Of a stretch of DNA of 64,000 bases, positions 54,924-63,890 are shown in pieces. The stretch lies in contig CAWEAD010000007.1 of assembly GCA_963807225.1 (NCBI GenBank), positions 124,001 to 188,000 on the forward strand, in the 5' to 3' direction. Origin of the DNA: JAGVGT01 sp963807225. GTDB taxonomy: Bacteria; Desulfobacterota; Desulfobulbia; Desulfobulbales; JAGXFP01. The position numbers were made by a program, and so were the translations under genes. How positions within the stretch are numbered: the first letter of the stretch is position 1; each line of letters starts with the position of its first letter. A model generated the notes under the pieces. It was not told the DNA's origin. It saw only the letters and a program-made list of their open reading frames with translations, and did no database searches.

Positions 54924-56132
54924 TCAGCCGACAACCTGGCCCATCTGAAAAATAGGCAGGTACATCGACACAACCAGGCCACCGACCATACCACCTAGAA
55001 AAACCATCATGAAAGGTTCGATCATCGCGGTCAGATTTTCAACCGCCTGATCCACTTCGTCATCATAGAAATCGGCGACTTTAGTGAGCATGGCGTCCAA
55101 AGCACCGGTAGACTCTCCGACACTGATCATCTGCACCACCATATTCGGAAAAATTCCGGTTTCTTCAAGGGGTTCGGCAATGGACCGACCTTCGCTTATA
55201 CTGTCGGCCACCCGGTAAACCGCGGTTTCTATAACCCGGTTTCCGGCGGTTCTAGCCACAACCTTCAAGGCATCGAGAATCGGTACGCCGCTCTGCAACA
55301 TGGTTCCCAGGGTCCGGGTGAATTTGGCCACCGCCACTTTCAGAATAAGCTCTCCGAAGACCGGCGCTTTCAGGGAGAGTGCATCGACTTTCCGCTCTCC
55401 GACATCGGTCTTGTAGAATTTTTTGAAGGCGAAGACCAGCACCATGACTATACCTATGATGTAGATGATTTTGGTCTGCACGAACTTACTCATAATTACG
55501 ACTATCTGGGTAGGTACCGGTAAGGCTGCGCCGAAATCCGCGAACATCTTCTCGAAGGTCGGCACCACGAAGATCAGAATGACGCCCAAAATAACCACGG
55601 AAATACCAAGACAGATTACCGGGTAAGTGAAGGCGCCCTTGACCTTTTTCTTTAGGGTCATGGACTTTTCCATGAATCCAGCAAGCCGGGAGAGAATAGT
55701 GTCCAGAATACCTCCCAGTTCACCGGCCTCGATCATGTTACAGAAAAGGGTATCGAATACCTGGGGATGCCGTTTCATGGCCTCGGCGAAAGTTGTGCCC
55801 GTTTCGACATCCGCCTTGATTTCCCGCAAGACTCTTTTAAAGGTCGAGTTCTCCTGCTGATTTGCCAGGATCTCCAAACTCTGGACCAGGGGCAGTCCGG
55901 CATCGATCATGGTCGACAACTGGCGGGTAAAGATAACAACATCACGCCCGGTAACCTTGGGCTGAAAAAAGGATATACCAGCCAGCATATCCTTTGGTTT
56001 CTCTTTGATGGAAGTAGGGGTAATCCGTAACTTTTTCAGATATGATTGGACGCCAGACTCATCTACTGCTTCATATTGTCCCTTACGCTTATCGCCGTAA
56101 GAGTTTTTCCCTTTCCAAAAGTAAACAGGCAT
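54924..56132 (-). CDS. pilC: Type IV pilus inner-membrane platform protein
   Basis: 402 residues. Two T2SSF domains (about 65-190 and 265-390), each with a pair of helices; conserved FTRQLSTMIDAGLPLVQSLEIL and FTRTLGTMLQSGVPILDAL. Three membrane segments near 170, 220 and 375. It anchors the PilB/PilT motors of type IVa pili. The usual neighbours pilB and pilT are not in the window, so the gene is separated from its partners or they end beyond a long spacer. Distinct from the Tad-type TadB/TadC found at 35-37 kb. Confidence 0.94.
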   Translation of the reverse strand: MPVYFWKGKNSYGDKRKGQYEAVDESGVQSYLKKLRITPTSIKEKPKDMLAGISFFQPKVTGRDVVIFTRQLSTMIDAGLPLVQSLEILANQQENSTFKRVLREIKADVETGTTFAEAMKRHPQVFDTLFCNMIEAGELGGILDTILSRLAGFMEKSMTLKKKVKGAFTYPVICLGISVVILGVILIFVVPTFEKMFADFGAALPVPTQIVVIMSKFVQTKIIYIIGIVMVLVFAFKKFYKTDVGERKVDALSLKAPVFGELILKVAVAKFTRTLGTMLQSGVPILDALKVVARTAGNRVIETAVYRVADSISEGRSIAEPLEETGIFPNMVVQMISVGESTGALDAMLTKVADFYDDEVDQAVENLTAMIEPFMMVFLGGMVGGLVVSMYLPIFQMGQVVG

Positions 56133-56652
56133 GCCGTGCCACCCCCATTTCTAAAACGATTGGCGCCTAAACCATAATGTGGTTGAAACACCAAGCGCTA
56201 ATCTTAAGACCATCATGTAACCTGGGAATTACCGTCCTCGGCCAAATCCCTGACAGGAAATGCACAATCCCCCCTCGGGGCGCTGGATGCCAAATCCTGT
56301 CGGCATTCAGACATCCCGTCAACCAAATCTCAAGGCCGGCACCTAGGAAACCGGAAAAAATCGAGCCCTCGTATTCCTAACTAACGTTATTTTTTATAAA
56401 TGAATAACTAATTAAAATCAATAGAATTATTCCATTTCCGCAAGTCGATAATTGGAAGAAAATGCATTCCACTCGATAATCGGCGTCAAAGCTCAATATT
56501 CTTTATGTAAGTAAAGTGCTTACAAGGCCAGGGCGCAAGCATCTCCAGGCAATTTCGCCACCAGAGCGGATACGATTTGCAGACCGGCCCTAACCGCACA
56601 ACTTGTTGTTTAAGCGTCAAACATCGCTCGAACAGCACACCAACATTTATTA
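56133..56652. other. Spacer between pilC and the small Cys-protein gene
   Basis: About 520 bases. A 67-codon plus-strand frame at 56177-56380 has no ribosome site and no recognisable sequence, so I do not call it. AT-rich stretch at 56385-56460. Must contain the pilC promoter. Confidence 0.45.
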
Positions 56653-56681
56653 TTGACAAGAGTCGACGATTAATTTAATAA
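56653..56681 (+). promoter_or_regulatory. Strong sigma-70-like promoter
   Basis: TTGACA (56653-56658), 17-base spacer, TAATAA (56676-56681). Near-consensus and correctly placed about 107 bases upstream of the small Cys protein, leaving a roughly 100-base 5' leader. Confidence 0.7.
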
Positions 56682-56788
56682 GAGCAGCTTCACTATTGGG
56701 TAACACCTCAGGGCGCTTCAGCGACAACCTGGGTTAATACCGGAAATTTCAAACTGTTTTCGTGAGCAACAGTTCAGGAGGTCAAAAT

Positions 56789-57067
56789 ATGGCAATCGCA
56801 AAGTCGACTAAGAATGGGCAGGAACAAGACAATTCAGCCCGTTACACCAGTGGTCTCTTCAACCCTATTTCCGAAAAATGCGAAGGATGCGAAAGGATTA
56901 TCGAAGTTTCCAGCACCAAGTATTGCCGGACCTACATTATCCCCGAGGCAAAATGGCGCATTGGGATCTGTAACTTCGCTACTCATGTCAAGCCGGAAAC
57001 CATTACCTCCAAAATCAAGGTCAACCCGCTCAAAGCTTCCAAACGGGCCATGGCCAAAAAGAAATAA
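56789..57067 (+). CDS. Small Cys protein with PEAKWRIGICNFATH motif
   Basis: 92 residues, basic, cytoplasmic. Cys pairs CEGCERI and KYCRTYI, then PEAKWRIGICNFATHVKPE; C-terminus rich in Lys. It belongs to a small family I recognise from Desulfobacterota genomes but for which no function is known to me. The four Cys (C-x2-C, C, C) could bind zinc or an Fe-S cluster. ATG at 56789 has an AGGAGG site; a GTG nine codons upstream is less likely. It is flanked by a near-consensus promoter and a perfect terminator, so it is an independent, probably highly expressed gene. Confidence 0.82.
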   Translation: MAIAKSTKNGQEQDNSARYTSGLFNPISEKCEGCERIIEVSSTKYCRTYIIPEAKWRIGICNFATHVKPETITSKIKVNPLKASKRAMAKKK

Positions 57068-57101
57068 AGGCTGCCACGGTTAATCTCGTGATTTACGAAG
57101 A

Positions 57102-57126
57102 AACCGCGCTTTTGCGCGGTTTTTTC
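57102..57126 (+). terminator. Terminator after the small Cys-protein gene
   Basis: Perfect AACCGCGC / GCGCGGTT arms with a TTTT loop and a tail of six T, 35 bases past the stop. Confidence 0.93.
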
Positions 57127-57182
57127 GTCTCAAAGACCAACCCCATGAATTGAGCCGCCGGAACATCTACCTTCCCCAACGT

Positions 57183-57779
57183 TTACTTAGCCTTGGGATA
57201 AAGGAGCCCGAGGATATGTTCATCCAACATGATCTCCTTAAAGCGCTCATAATTTCCTGCAAAATTGTCCGGCGCCACGCTGCTGGCCAGAACATCCTCA
57301 GCCGCTTGCTCCAAAAGTTCGGCGGATTTTTCCCTAATAGCCTGAAAAACCCGGTCGGAGATGAGCAAGGGGTTCTTCTCATAGGTCGGCGGCGTCTTCA
57401 TTAAGGCAGTATAGGCGATTTCCTTAGTGCAAGAGCGCAAAAGACCAATGAGTTTAGGTACTTCGTAGATATCGGCGCACTCCACCAACAGTAGCAGGTC
57501 ATCCTCGGCGAGTCCGGCCAGCAAGCTCATGAGCCGGTTCCGACTAAGCTCGTCGTCATCATGCAACTCCCGGTCAACTTCGCTGCCCTCAAGCAACAGC
57601 CGTATATAAGGTTTAATCTCCTCCCTTGAAAGCACCCCGGTCCGATCGACTCCGGCCGAATCCCGTAGTTTGACGAGCATGCTCCGCAACCATTCAACCT
57701 GCATTTCCGGACTTTTGGCCACAAACGGCAAATACTTTTCATACCACCGGCGACCACCGGTTTCCGAATTTCGCTCCAT
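57183..57779 (-). CDS. Hypothetical cytoplasmic protein
   Basis: 198 residues from the ATG at 57779 (GGAGTTGAG upstream); 51 more bases of open frame precede it. All-helical by appearance, acidic, with regions RLMSLLAGLAEDDLLLLVECADIYEVPKLIGLL and SDRVFQAIREKSAELLEQAAEDVLASS. No signal peptide or membrane segment. I recognise no family. Single minus-strand gene between two plus-strand genes. Confidence 0.75.
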   Translation of the reverse strand: MERNSETGGRRWYEKYLPFVAKSPEMQVEWLRSMLVKLRDSAGVDRTGVLSREEIKPYIRLLLEGSEVDRELHDDDELSRNRLMSLLAGLAEDDLLLLVECADIYEVPKLIGLLRSCTKEIAYTALMKTPPTYEKNPLLISDRVFQAIREKSAELLEQAAEDVLASSVAPDNFAGNYERFKEIMLDEHILGLLYPKAK

Positions 57780-58096
57780 TCTCAACTCCGGTATCGTGCT
57801 TCCGACAAAGCCGCTCTCCCATAACCCCAATTATACTTCTTTCTTACAATACGACTTCGTCGGTCTCCCTGGTGCAAACAATGTCGTTTAGTCTGGCCGC
57901 CAATTATCGTGATATTGGATACATAGATGACCACACAGCCACGACCACGAAATAATTTAATTTGAACTACTTGATTAGGAGTGATAAGTTAAACAACAGC
58001 TTTAATCCGGTTTGCCGGAATCAACAAAAACCAGACCCCTACCGTCATTCAAGCATCCCGGTTTCTGTTTCAGCCTGAGGCTTTATATAACACACC

Positions 58097-59053
58097 ATGC
58101 CCAAAAATCCACACAAACCCGGTGATAAACGCTCTACCATCGTCATCCTCACACTCCTGGCTTTATCTGTTGTCGGCGCCCTTTTTCTGAACTGGGATAA
58201 CTTGGTCGGTTTGCTTTCTCACAATTTGGTGCGGGAAGAAAAACAAGTTCTGCGGAATCAGACCAGCCAGCTGGAACAGGAGACGGAGAAACTTGCACAA
58301 ATCCAACCATCGCCATCGGTCGGCCAGGTCGCCCCGCCTTCCCCGGAAACTAACGCTCTCCCCTCCATCGATTTTCGCAACAAAACATGTCAAGAGCTGG
58401 ATGAGCTCATTCAGGACTATTTTTTCCAACTGGATCAACAGGATTTCATGTCTCGGTATGCGTTCAAGGAACGCAGTTACGACCATTTTCGCCAGCTGAT
58501 CATCAGTCTGTTGGCCAACCCGCCGATCGTCGCCAGAGAAACCGACAGTCTCTTTACCATACTGACCAACACCGCCCACTTTTACCGGATCCTGGGCAAG
58601 GATAATATCATGATGCTCAAGGACGTCCTTCTTCATTCCGGCGATTCCCTGGAAGCAACCTTCGCCTTGTTCTACCAATGGTCCATTTCCGGTCAGGAAT
58701 GCCCGAATTCTACCACCAAAATAGCACTCCCATTGCAGGGCCTGTACGAGTATGCCGGTTTCTTTCTTAATACCCTGGGAGGCCAAGCCTACCTTTTTCG
58801 CCGCGACTCCCGGCAACGCCTGCTGATCAAATATTACTGTCTGCTGATCCTGGACCGGGCCAATGCCAGAATACTCAACCGGCACGGCATAGACATCGTC
58901 CCGCACTTGGAATCACTGACCCGGGAAATGGATGTTGCTGAAACCTTGATCTACAAAGAGCAATACCTCCGTACTTTGCGTGACCTTCAAGATAAATACC
59001 AGGCTTACTACCAGGTTGACGACAACACCCAGGATGCGCCGCCGGCCAACTAA
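58097..59053 (+). CDS. Hypothetical single-pass membrane protein
   Basis: 318 residues. One N-terminal membrane segment (IVILTLLALSVVGALFL, about 14-31), a coiled-coil linker (EEKQVLRNQTSQLEQETEKLAQ), a Pro-rich stretch and a helical C-terminal domain of about 210 residues with two Cys (KTCQEL, GQECPN). Family not recognised. A plausible periplasmic envelope protein; N-in topology follows from the basic N-terminus. Confidence 0.78.
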   Translation: MPKNPHKPGDKRSTIVILTLLALSVVGALFLNWDNLVGLLSHNLVREEKQVLRNQTSQLEQETEKLAQIQPSPSVGQVAPPSPETNALPSIDFRNKTCQELDELIQDYFFQLDQQDFMSRYAFKERSYDHFRQLIISLLANPPIVARETDSLFTILTNTAHFYRILGKDNIMMLKDVLLHSGDSLEATFALFYQWSISGQECPNSTTKIALPLQGLYEYAGFFLNTLGGQAYLFRRDSRQRLLIKYYCLLILDRANARILNRHGIDIVPHLESLTREMDVAETLIYKEQYLRTLRDLQDKYQAYYQVDDNTQDAPPAN

Positions 59054-59213
59054 AAGAACCGGGCCTCATCTTTCCCCGGCAACTCTATTATCCCTGGCGT
59101 CAAGTGAGGTTTTGCCTTGCACCTGATACGGGAATGATTAGATTTCATCTTGTTATCGTATTTGCTAATCTGGGTACCCCAAACAAACAATCTTGCTTTT
59201 TTCGGAGGTCAAA

Positions 59214-59933
59214 ATGTTGAACCGTTTTGAAGGACAATCACCGCAGGTCTTGAGCCAAGCCGCCGCCCAGGCCTCGACCATGTTTCTGGCCAAAGTCTTT
59301 AACTGGATGGCCGCCGGCCTGGGTCTCACGGCCGTGTCCGCTTTTCTGGTTGCTAATTCAACCGCGGCCCAGCAACTTATCTTCGGCAATATGATGGTTT
59401 TTTACGGACTGATTATCGGTGAACTGGGCTTGGTCATTTACCTCTCGGCCCGGCTTGCCAAGATATCCGCCGGTCAGGCCACCGCCATGTTCCTGACCTA
59501 CTCTGCCCTGAACGGCGCCACCCTTTCGGCTGTACTCCTGATTTATACTGCGACCTCGGTCGCTTCGGCCTTCGTGGTCGCCTCGGGGATGTTTGCAGCC
59601 ATGGCCATTTACGGTACCGTCACCAAAAAAGATCTGGCCAGTCTCGGCTCCTTTATGTTCATGGGTCTAATCGGTATCGTCATCGCCGGGGTTGTCAACC
59701 TCTTTCTTCGCAGTCCGGCCGTTTCCTGGGTAATCTCGGCCATCGGAGTAGTCGTATTCACCGGCCTCACCGCTTACGATGTTCAGAAGATTTCCCGTTA
59801 TGGCTCGTCCGGCATCATGAACGGTGGCGATGCCGCCATCCGTAAAGGAGCGATCATGGGCGCCCTGAGTCTCTATCTTGATTTCATCAACCTCTTCCTC
59901 AGTCTCCTGCGTCTGATGGGCAACCGGCGTTAA
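59214..59933 (+). CDS. Bax inhibitor-1/YccA family membrane protein
   Basis: 239 residues, seven hydrophobic segments, the length and pattern of the BI-1 (TMBIM) family. Ends with the GDAAIRKGAIMGALSLYLDFINLFLSLLRLMG signature. Some bacterial members (YetJ) leak calcium in a pH-dependent way; YccA inhibits FtsH. The ATG at 59214 has CGGAGG upstream and is chosen over the TTG seven codons earlier. Single gene ending at a bidirectional terminator. Confidence 0.92.
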   Translation: MLNRFEGQSPQVLSQAAAQASTMFLAKVFNWMAAGLGLTAVSAFLVANSTAAQQLIFGNMMVFYGLIIGELGLVIYLSARLAKISAGQATAMFLTYSALNGATLSAVLLIYTATSVASAFVVASGMFAAMAIYGTVTKKDLASLGSFMFMGLIGIVIAGVVNLFLRSPAVSWVISAIGVVVFTGLTAYDVQKISRYGSSGIMNGGDAAIRKGAIMGALSLYLDFINLFLSLLRLMGNRR

Positions 59934-60071
59934 GAGACTCCGCGACTACAAGCCGTAGATCTAATTCTGCACCTAGAACAACATATATATGTTTAATGCG
60001 ACACACGTGCGCGATCACAAATATAGACCAGACTTTCGTATTCCCCGTCCGATTCACCGATAATCACCAAA

Positions 60072-60107
60072 AGAAACGGGAACCGCCTTTTGGCGGTTCC
60101 CGTTTCT
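60072..60107. terminator. Bidirectional terminator between BI-1 and cold-shock genes
   Basis: Perfect 16 bp arms (AGAAACGGGAACCGCC / GGCGGTTCCCGTTTCT) around TTTT. Serves the plus-strand BI-1 gene and the minus-strand cold-shock gene. Confidence 0.9.
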
Positions 60108-60155
60108 TTATAACTACTATTCAAGAGCCCATCTCTGGCTCGGATTCAAATGCTG

Positions 60156-60368
60156 CTATTCAGCTCCCGAAACGTCGGCTGCGGCTAGACCTTTCTGACT
60201 CTCGACAACACTGAATTCAACTTTCTGTCCTTCCTCGAGATTCTTGAAACCGTCCCCCCGGATCTCCCGATAATGGACGAAGACATCATCGCCGGACTCA
60301 CGGGTGATGAACCCCCAACCCTTGGCCGTATTAAACCATTTAACCACACCTGTATGACGCTCGGACAT
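60156..60368 (-). CDS. Cold-shock domain protein
   Basis: 70-residue OB-fold RNA chaperone. RNP1 is KGWGFITRE and RNP2 is DVFVHY, both intact. N-terminal extension MSERHTGVVKWFN. A GGGGGTGG site precedes the ATG. It has a long upstream region, as is usual for cold-shock mRNAs with structured leaders. Confidence 0.95.
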   Translation of the reverse strand: MSERHTGVVKWFNTAKGWGFITRESGDDVFVHYREIRGDGFKNLEEGQKVEFSVVESQKGLAAADVSGAE

Positions 60369-60765
60369 ATTGCCACCCCCAATTGATAAAGAATGAAACA
60401 GTTACCACTAATAAACCGACAACGTTCTCAATTTTCTAGCAACAGGTCGCTAGTTAGGCAAGAAAAAAATGAATTGATTCTCAGTTTTTTTTACCCGGAG
60501 ATGACTGGTGACGTATTCACTCAAACACTCATTTAACTTTGATCCGATTGAATCCTTGCAAGGTCTACAAAAAAGGTAGCCGACTTATTACAAAATATCA
60601 ATTATGCAACACAATCAGGCGGGCATTTATGACAGTTCAGTAAACTGAAGTCTGCACATCGTTATTATTATTGGCACGACTAACAGAGGGATGCTATGAT
60701 CTATTAATTGTAAACCCAATAAATTCAACCTATTACAGCTAACTTCCGATCCACGGTGATAAATT
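60369..60765. promoter_or_regulatory. Divergent regulatory region of csp and the cNMP/PilZ gene
   Basis: About 400 AT-rich bases. A near-perfect inverted repeat CTAGCAAC-AG-GTCGCTAG lies at 60436-60453. On the minus strand, TTGCCT followed 17 bases later by TAGAAA is a possible csp promoter near this repeat. No c-di-GMP riboswitch consensus was found despite the PilZ neighbour. Confidence 0.4.
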
Positions 60766-61914
60766 ATGGCCGGAAAGAGACCAGCAGGAAGTATTTTTGA
60801 GCAACTGATCGGCGGAACAAAGACCTTTCACAGCATCGAAGAACTCCGGAAGGACATGGTCACTTATCCCGATGATCCCTGGCTCTTCCGGGTCATGGCC
60901 GACTTCCTCAAACATAATAAATCTTTTATCGAGGCAGAAAAGAACTACAAAGAATCCTACCGGATCTTCATGGAACAAGGGCGGAGCCCACAAGCCATTG
61001 CCGCCCTGCTACGGAGCTGGACAATTGTCCGGCCAACCGCCCACGACTTCCGGGCTCTACATGCCTCGCTAAGGCGTAAAGATTCGCATTCTTCTGCCCT
61101 GGCAGAATGTTTTGCCAAGATGTCGTATCAAGAACTCACGTCTGTGCTCAAGTGCATCTCCCTGGCCAAATATCCGGCCAAGCAGGTTCTCCGCAAAGCC
61201 GGGGAGAACGAGAGTACTCTTTTTTTCGTTGTTTACGGTAACCTGATTTCCAGCGCCCCGGATGACAACGGCCCCCAGGGTGATTCCGCTAGAATCCTCA
61301 AGGAAAATGACTTCTTCGGTGATCGCCACCCCTATTCCGAGGAGAAAACCGTCAGCAACCTGGTGAAGTCCTTAACGGAAGTGGAGCTGATCCAGATTTC
61401 CAAGACTAACTTATTGACTCTCTGCGGCGAGCATCCAGACCTGCAGATCGGGCTCAAAAACCTCTTGGAAGATAACGTCCAGTATGAAGAAGATCATCCG
61501 GCTAAATTCTACCGCAAATCCTCGCGGCGCAAACTTTCAATTACCCTGTTCCTGGATATACTGGACCGAGAACCAGGCAAACATCCGATTACAGTTAAAT
61601 GTTACACCAGCGATATGTCTTTGGGAGGGGTCTGCGTCTTTGTCGATCCGCGCTATCGGGATCTGCCTGGAGACTTGGTCAATCGTAGGGCCAAGTTACG
61701 GATCAGCCTGCCGGACGAATCGATCTCGCTGACCATTCTCGGCAGGCTGGCCTGGCACAAGGAAGCAGACATGGACGGTGAGGACACCTACGCCATCGGG
61801 ATTCAATTCAATGAAACGCCCCCGAGACTAAGGGGCCTGCTGATTGTTTTTGCCAATGCCGTTGGTTCGATGACCAGACAGATGACCGACCGGGGCGCCG
61901 ATCTAGACGATTAG
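60766..61914 (+). CDS. Cyclic-nucleotide-binding-like plus PilZ domain protein
   Basis: 382 residues, cytoplasmic. Helical N-terminus with TPR-like spacing (1-115; DPWLFRVMADFLKHNKSFIEAEKNYKES), a cNMP-binding-like beta-roll (about 125-235; AKQVLRKAGENESTLFFVVYGNLI, LKENDFFGD), then a C-terminal PilZ domain with RKSSR (RxxxR) and SDMSLGG (D/N-x-S-x-x-G), the c-di-GMP-binding motifs. Probably a c-di-GMP receptor that may read a second ligand. The cNMP phosphate cassette is not clearly conserved, so cAMP binding is doubtful. Convergent with the ParA-roadblock gene. Confidence 0.85.
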   Translation: MAGKRPAGSIFEQLIGGTKTFHSIEELRKDMVTYPDDPWLFRVMADFLKHNKSFIEAEKNYKESYRIFMEQGRSPQAIAALLRSWTIVRPTAHDFRALHASLRRKDSHSSALAECFAKMSYQELTSVLKCISLAKYPAKQVLRKAGENESTLFFVVYGNLISSAPDDNGPQGDSARILKENDFFGDRHPYSEEKTVSNLVKSLTEVELIQISKTNLLTLCGEHPDLQIGLKNLLEDNVQYEEDHPAKFYRKSSRRKLSITLFLDILDREPGKHPITVKCYTSDMSLGGVCVFVDPRYRDLPGDLVNRRAKLRISLPDESISLTILGRLAWHKEADMDGEDTYAIGIQFNETPPRLRGLLIVFANAVGSMTRQMTDRGADLDD

Positions 61915-61951
61915 TCTCCATCGGAACCGAAACTTTCCCGGCCGCGTTAAT

Positions 61952-63178
61952 TTAGATCAACTCCGCCGCTATCCGATCCGCCGCATAGCTCAACTCACCC
62001 AGGATATCGGCTTCCTGGTTACAAATGGTCAGCAGATAATAGTTACTTTCCAGCAAGGGGAAACGGTGCAAAACCAGTTTCTCGTCTTCACTTATATCCA
62101 TGACGATGTTGTTGGCTTCCGGTACATTCAGGATGTTGACGGCACTGACTAGAGCTTCACCCAGAACCGAGCCGTAAGTAGAAAGTGAGTCAACCCCGAA
62201 GGGGCATTGATGTTCGGCCAGGGGCAACCCCATTTCATCGGCCACCACCGCCCCCCGGCATTCGCAGGTATTGCACAAATCTCGCAGGATTGTCGTAATC
62301 CGGTCATCCGGCAAAGCCTTTTTATAAAGCGCCCCCTCACCATCATTGCCGATAATTGGCCCCAGATCCCCAACCTCACCGCCCAAGGCCTCTTCGGACA
62401 GAATATTCAAATCTTCCTGCACACGCATCTTTCTGGCACAGACTTCAACGGCCAGGGCAAGAAAATTCTTGGCCGCTTTCTTGCCTTCGGCGAATCTTTC
62501 CACCGGTAATCCCTTGATGGCCGCATACTCAAACACCATATCGTCTTCAAGAATGGTTTCGAAAAACAACCGGGCCGGGAATCTGGATTTGACCCGTTCC
62601 AGAATTTTGACCTGGATCTGATTATCGGGTTGAAACCGATTGACCAGAACCCCTTCCAGATAAAGCTCAGGATTGACTTTATTTTTTATCCAGCTTGAGA
62701 GCTTTAGCAACTTGGCCATACTCTTGACCGAGCCGGCCCGACAATCGATCACTTGGATAAAGCTATTGCAAATCGCCAAAATCTCCCGGCTGATGACCCC
62801 GATTCCGGTAGGTGAATCAAAGAGGACGAAATCATACTCGCCGTAAACTGACAAGGCAGAGTTTAAGCTGCCGGCCAGGGCCTGCTCCTCCAAGTATAAC
62901 ATGTCATCGGGGGTCTGAATTCCGTTGCCGAGCAAGAAAATGGCACCGCCCTTGAGCTCAACCAATACATCCTTCAGGTTGCACTCACCCCGAAGGATCT
63001 GGACCAAACCTTTTTCCAGCTTGAGATTCAGCGCCGTGGCGACACCACCCTGGGGATCAACGTCGACGACCAGCACCTTTTTGCCGCCTATCCTGGGCAG
63101 GGTGTAGGCCAGGTTCAAGACCACCGAGGTTTTACCGACCCCGCCTTTATGGCTTAATATGGCTATTTTTCTGCTCAT
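61952..63178 (-). CDS. ParA/MinD-type ATPase fused to a roadblock/LC7-like domain
   Basis: 408 residues. N-terminal ATPase (1-255): deviant Walker A SHKGGVGKTS, VVDVDPQGG, switch region DSPTGIG. After a variable linker, residues about 295-408 read like a roadblock/LC7 fold: LRDLCNTCECRGAVVADEMGLPLAEHQ ... LSYAADRIAAEL. Roadblock proteins are GTPase-activating or scaffold partners (MglB). This fusion suggests an ATPase whose position or cycle is set by small-GTPase-like partners. A Cys-rich protein and another roadblock gene lie directly upstream. Confidence 0.8.
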   Translation of the reverse strand: MSRKIAILSHKGGVGKTSVVLNLAYTLPRIGGKKVLVVDVDPQGGVATALNLKLEKGLVQILRGECNLKDVLVELKGGAIFLLGNGIQTPDDMLYLEEQALAGSLNSALSVYGEYDFVLFDSPTGIGVISREILAICNSFIQVIDCRAGSVKSMAKLLKLSSWIKNKVNPELYLEGVLVNRFQPDNQIQVKILERVKSRFPARLFFETILEDDMVFEYAAIKGLPVERFAEGKKAAKNFLALAVEVCARKMRVQEDLNILSEEALGGEVGDLGPIIGNDGEGALYKKALPDDRITTILRDLCNTCECRGAVVADEMGLPLAEHQCPFGVDSLSTYGSVLGEALVSAVNILNVPEANNIVMDISEDEKLVLHRFPLLESNYYLLTICNQEADILGELSYAADRIAAELI

Positions 63179-63243
63179 ATCTCTTCAGGTGGTTAATAGT
63201 TTATCCCCAGACGGGGAGAAGGTGCTCTGTGCCGACCCACAAA

Positions 63244-63861
63244 TTAATCTTCAATCTTCAAATAGTAACAACACATGTGATTGTCCAGGGTTTTATCCAC
63301 CACCTCCCGGGCAATTCCGGTTTCCGCCAACCACCGGTCGGCGAAACCTTTCTTGCCGGAGCCTGCCTTGCAGCCCAATTGGTAGATTTTTAACTTCTTG
63401 CCGCCGATGGTAATCTTTTCGGCGATGGCGCTGCGCATGGGTTGATGGACGGAACAGAACGGGCTGACCCCAGCCCCTTCACCTACCCGGAAATTTTCCG
63501 TTACTTTACTGGGTTTATTGAATTCCGCGGTAAAATCGGCATAACCATCCGGCATCTTCTCGAAGACCTCGGTGTAATTCTTGATGGAAGGACCGAAGGG
63601 GCAATTGGTCAGTCCGAAGACAAACTCCCCCTGATGAGAAGCCTTGCCCTCAACCTGGGTAATGGGATTGGTCGAATTTTCGATGGCCGCCAGAAAATCT
63701 TCAAAGGTCGGGTAGTCGATTTCCTTGATTTTCTCAGCCGTATTGATCGCGTTCCTGATCAAGGTACCCTTGGCGGAAGCGGCTCCGCTCATGGTTATCA
63801 TTACCTTGATCATATCCAGGAAACTGATATGAGCGATATCCAGAATTTTTCCTTCAGACAT
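63244..63861 (-). CDS. Cys-rich protein of unknown function
   Basis: 205 residues, cytoplasmic, no signal. Cys occur in conserved-looking settings: GLTNCPFGPSI, SPFCSVHQPMRSAI, YQLGCKAGSGKKG and NHMCCYYLK, a pattern suited to a metal or Fe-S site or a redox sensor. It lies 65 bases upstream of the ParA-roadblock gene and 29 bases after another roadblock gene, so these are probably one operon. Family not recognised. Confidence 0.75.
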   Translation of the reverse strand: MSEGKILDIAHISFLDMIKVMITMSGAASAKGTLIRNAINTAEKIKEIDYPTFEDFLAAIENSTNPITQVEGKASHQGEFVFGLTNCPFGPSIKNYTEVFEKMPDGYADFTAEFNKPSKVTENFRVGEGAGVSPFCSVHQPMRSAIAEKITIGGKKLKIYQLGCKAGSGKKGFADRWLAETGIAREVVDKTLDNHMCCYYLKIED

Positions 63862-63890
63862 TGTGCTGAACCTCCCTTTTCCGCCGGCGC

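Noticed and set aside
56177..56380. 67-codon plus-strand ORF
   Set aside because: No ribosome site, atypical composition, no recognisable sequence; likely chance.
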